From positions 1 through 6,249 of the forward strand of contig CANQVW010000094.1 of the NCBI GenBank assembly GCA_947627395.1: DNA of 6,249 nt, given 5' to 3'. This stretch comes from an uncultured Bacilli bacterium. GTDB lineage: Bacteria > Bacillota_I > Bacilli_A > ML615J-28 > CAG-698. A program made the translations under genes and the position numbers. The notes beneath the pieces are model-generated. The model saw nothing but the letters and a program-made list of their open reading frames with translations. It was not told the DNA's origin and did no database searches. Positions 4,943 to 6,249 of this stretch are shown here, in pieces (the stretch's first letter is position 1; each line of letters starts with the position of its first letter).

Positions 4943-6249
4943 TTAATACATGTCTTCAGCGCCTAAAGATGGATTAGATGATTTATTTTCTTTAATTTCA
5001 CAAACTCCTGCCTCAGTTGTAATGAATAAAGCAGAAATACTTGCAGCATTTAAGATAGCACTTCTTGCAACTTTAGTTGGGTCAACAATACCTTTTTCAA
5101 ACATATCTACCCAAACACCTTGTTTAGCATCAAAGCCAATATTTTCTTTTTCATTCTTTTGTTTTTCAACAATACTTTCTGATTCAAAGCCTGAGTTCTC
5201 AGCAATTTGTCTTAATGGAGCAACCAAAGAATTTAAAACAATGTGAATACCTTTTTGTACATCAGGATTTGTGGAACGTAAAGTTTTCTTTAAATCACGT
5301 TGAATTTCCATTAATGCACAACCTCCACCAGCAACAATTCCTTCACTGACGGCAGCTTTAGTTGCATTTAATGCATCTTCGATACGTAATTTCTTTTCTT
5401 TTAACTCACTTTCAGTTAAAGCACCTACACGAACAACAGCAACACCTGAAGATAATTTAGCAACTCTTTCATAATATTTTTTCTTATCATATTCTGAAGT
5501 TGCATGTTCAGCTTGTGATTTTAATTCTTCAATACGATGAACTAATTGTTCTTTTTCTCCATAGCCATCAATTAAAGTTGTGGAATCTTTTGTAACAGTT
5601 GCTTTCTTAACACGTCCTAAATCTTCAATTGTAATATCTTTTAATTCCATAGATAAATCTTTTGAGTAGAATTTAGCTCCTGTCATAATTGCAATGTCTT
5701 CAAGAATATTCTTTTGATTATCCCCAAATTCTGGAGCTTTTGTTGCTACAACATTGAATGTACCTCTTAATTTATTCACAATTAATGTTGATGTAACTTC
5801 TCCTTCTAAATCATCAGCAATGATTAATAAAGGTTTATGTGATTCAACAACAGATTGCAATACTGGTAATATATCTTGTACATTTGTAATTTTACAATCT
5901 GTGACTAATACATAAGCATCTTCCATTTCAGCAACCATTTTTTCACGATCAGAAACCATATAAGGAGAAATATAACCCTTATTATATTGAAGACCTTGAA
6001 CAACTTCAAGTTCAGTGTCAAATCCTTTGGATTCATCAACAGTGATAACACCATCTTTACCTACTTTGTTCATTGCATCAGCAATGATTTTACCAATTTC
6101 AGAGGATGATGATGAAATGGTAGCAACAGATTCAATATCTGCATTCGTTTCAACTTTATGTGATTTATCTAGTAAAGCATTTGCAACAGCTTTTGCTGCT
6201 GTTTCAATTCCTTCTCTTAGTAAAACAGGATTAACTCCTTTTTCTATTG
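4943..6249 (-). CDS. groEL: Chaperonin GroEL (Hsp60), 5' end cut by window edge
   Basis: Cytoplasmic ATP-driven folding chamber that works with GroES. The reading frame stays open to the right edge, so the gene continues beyond the window. The 434 visible residues correspond roughly to E. coli residue 108 onward. They begin at IEKGVNPVLL (family: AAGMNPMDLK), so about 105 N-terminal residues, including the first ATP-binding segment, are missing. Recognisable in order: KVGKDGVITVDES (61-73), the apical domain with KGYISPYM (90-97) and KPLLIIADDLEGE (138-150), the intermediate domain with RIEDALNATKAAV, where the hydrolysis aspartate is conserved (Asp291 of the visible part), GIVAGGGCAL (303-312), and the C-terminal equatorial segment (DPTKVARSA to LFITTEA). 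Oddities: the usual APGFGDRRK loop reads APEFGDNQK (172-180), and the protein ends in SLGAEDMY with no Gly-Gly-Met tail. Stop TAA at 4943, followed by a strong terminator. The upstream neighbour is not visible; groES would be expected there. Confidence 0.99.
   Translation of the reverse strand, partial: IEKGVNPVLLREGIETAAKAVANALLDKSHKVETNADIESVATISSSSSEIGKIIADAMNKVGKDGVITVDESKGFDTELEVVQGLQYNKGYISPYMVSDREKMVAEMEDAYVLVTDCKITNVQDILPVLQSVVESHKPLLIIADDLEGEVTSTLIVNKLRGTFNVVATKAPEFGDNQKNILEDIAIMTGAKFYSKDLSMELKDITIEDLGRVKKATVTKDSTTLIDGYGEKEQLVHRIEELKSQAEHATSEYDKKKYYERVAKLSSGVAVVRVGALTESELKEKKLRIEDALNATKAAVSEGIVAGGGCALMEIQRDLKKTLRSTNPDVQKGIHIVLNSLVAPLRQIAENSGFESESIVEKQKNEKENIGFDAKQGVWVDMFEKGIVDPTKVARSAILNAASISALFITTEAGVCEIKENKSSNPSLGAEDMY

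Noticed and set aside
1786..5246. Plus-strand open frames opposite the membrane protein, hrb, lipoprotein and groEL genes
   Set aside because: They run antisense through clearly recognised genes, lack ribosome binding sites and have low-complexity, family-free translations. They are shadows of the real genes.
6071..6073. ATG at 6073 as the start of a short GroEL
   Set aside because: The frame is open for another 58 codons to the window edge and those codons encode conserved GroEL sequence. The ATG is an internal methionine (ADAMNKVGK).

Overview
The window is AT-rich DNA in which every gene lies on the minus strand. Strong AAGGAGG-type Shine-Dalgarno sites, TG-extended -10 promoters, a high-molecular-weight rubredoxin and the AT-rich codon usage point to a low-GC anaerobic member of the Bacillota (Firmicutes). 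An Erysipelotrichia- or Clostridia-like bacterium would fit, but I cannot place it more precisely. Tryptophan is encoded by TGG and I saw no sign of TGA read as Trp.

In transcription order (high to low coordinates): (1) the 3' four-fifths of groEL runs in from the right edge and ends at a very good intrinsic terminator. (2) A single-gene unit follows, with its own promoter and terminator, encoding an uncharacterised beta-rich lipoprotein. (3) About 700 bp that hold no intact gene come next. Read by eye, they contain the frameshifted wreck of an AAA+ ATPase of the AAA_14/DUF4143 (COG1373) type, with Walker A, Walker B and a downstream family motif still readable in order, and possibly a second, even more decayed copy of its 5' end. 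(4) A single-gene unit follows for a flavin reductase-rubredoxin fusion (Hrb), with a GTG start, a TG-extended promoter and a terminator fused to its stop codon. (5) A probable three-gene operon runs off the left edge: a single-pass membrane protein with an extracytoplasmic FN3-like domain, an MscS-family mechanosensitive channel, and an AqpZ-type aquaporin.

The left operon has a coherent theme. Water entry through the aquaporin and tension-gated solute release through MscS are two sides of turgor control, and the small membrane protein encoded first is of unknown function. Hrb is an electron-transfer protein that in anaerobes feeds flavodiiron proteins scavenging O2 or NO. GroEL is general protein folding. 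The genes look like ordinary chromosomal housekeeping and stress functions. I see no intact mobile element, CRISPR array, RNA gene or defence system, and the decayed ATPase is the only evident sign of gene loss.
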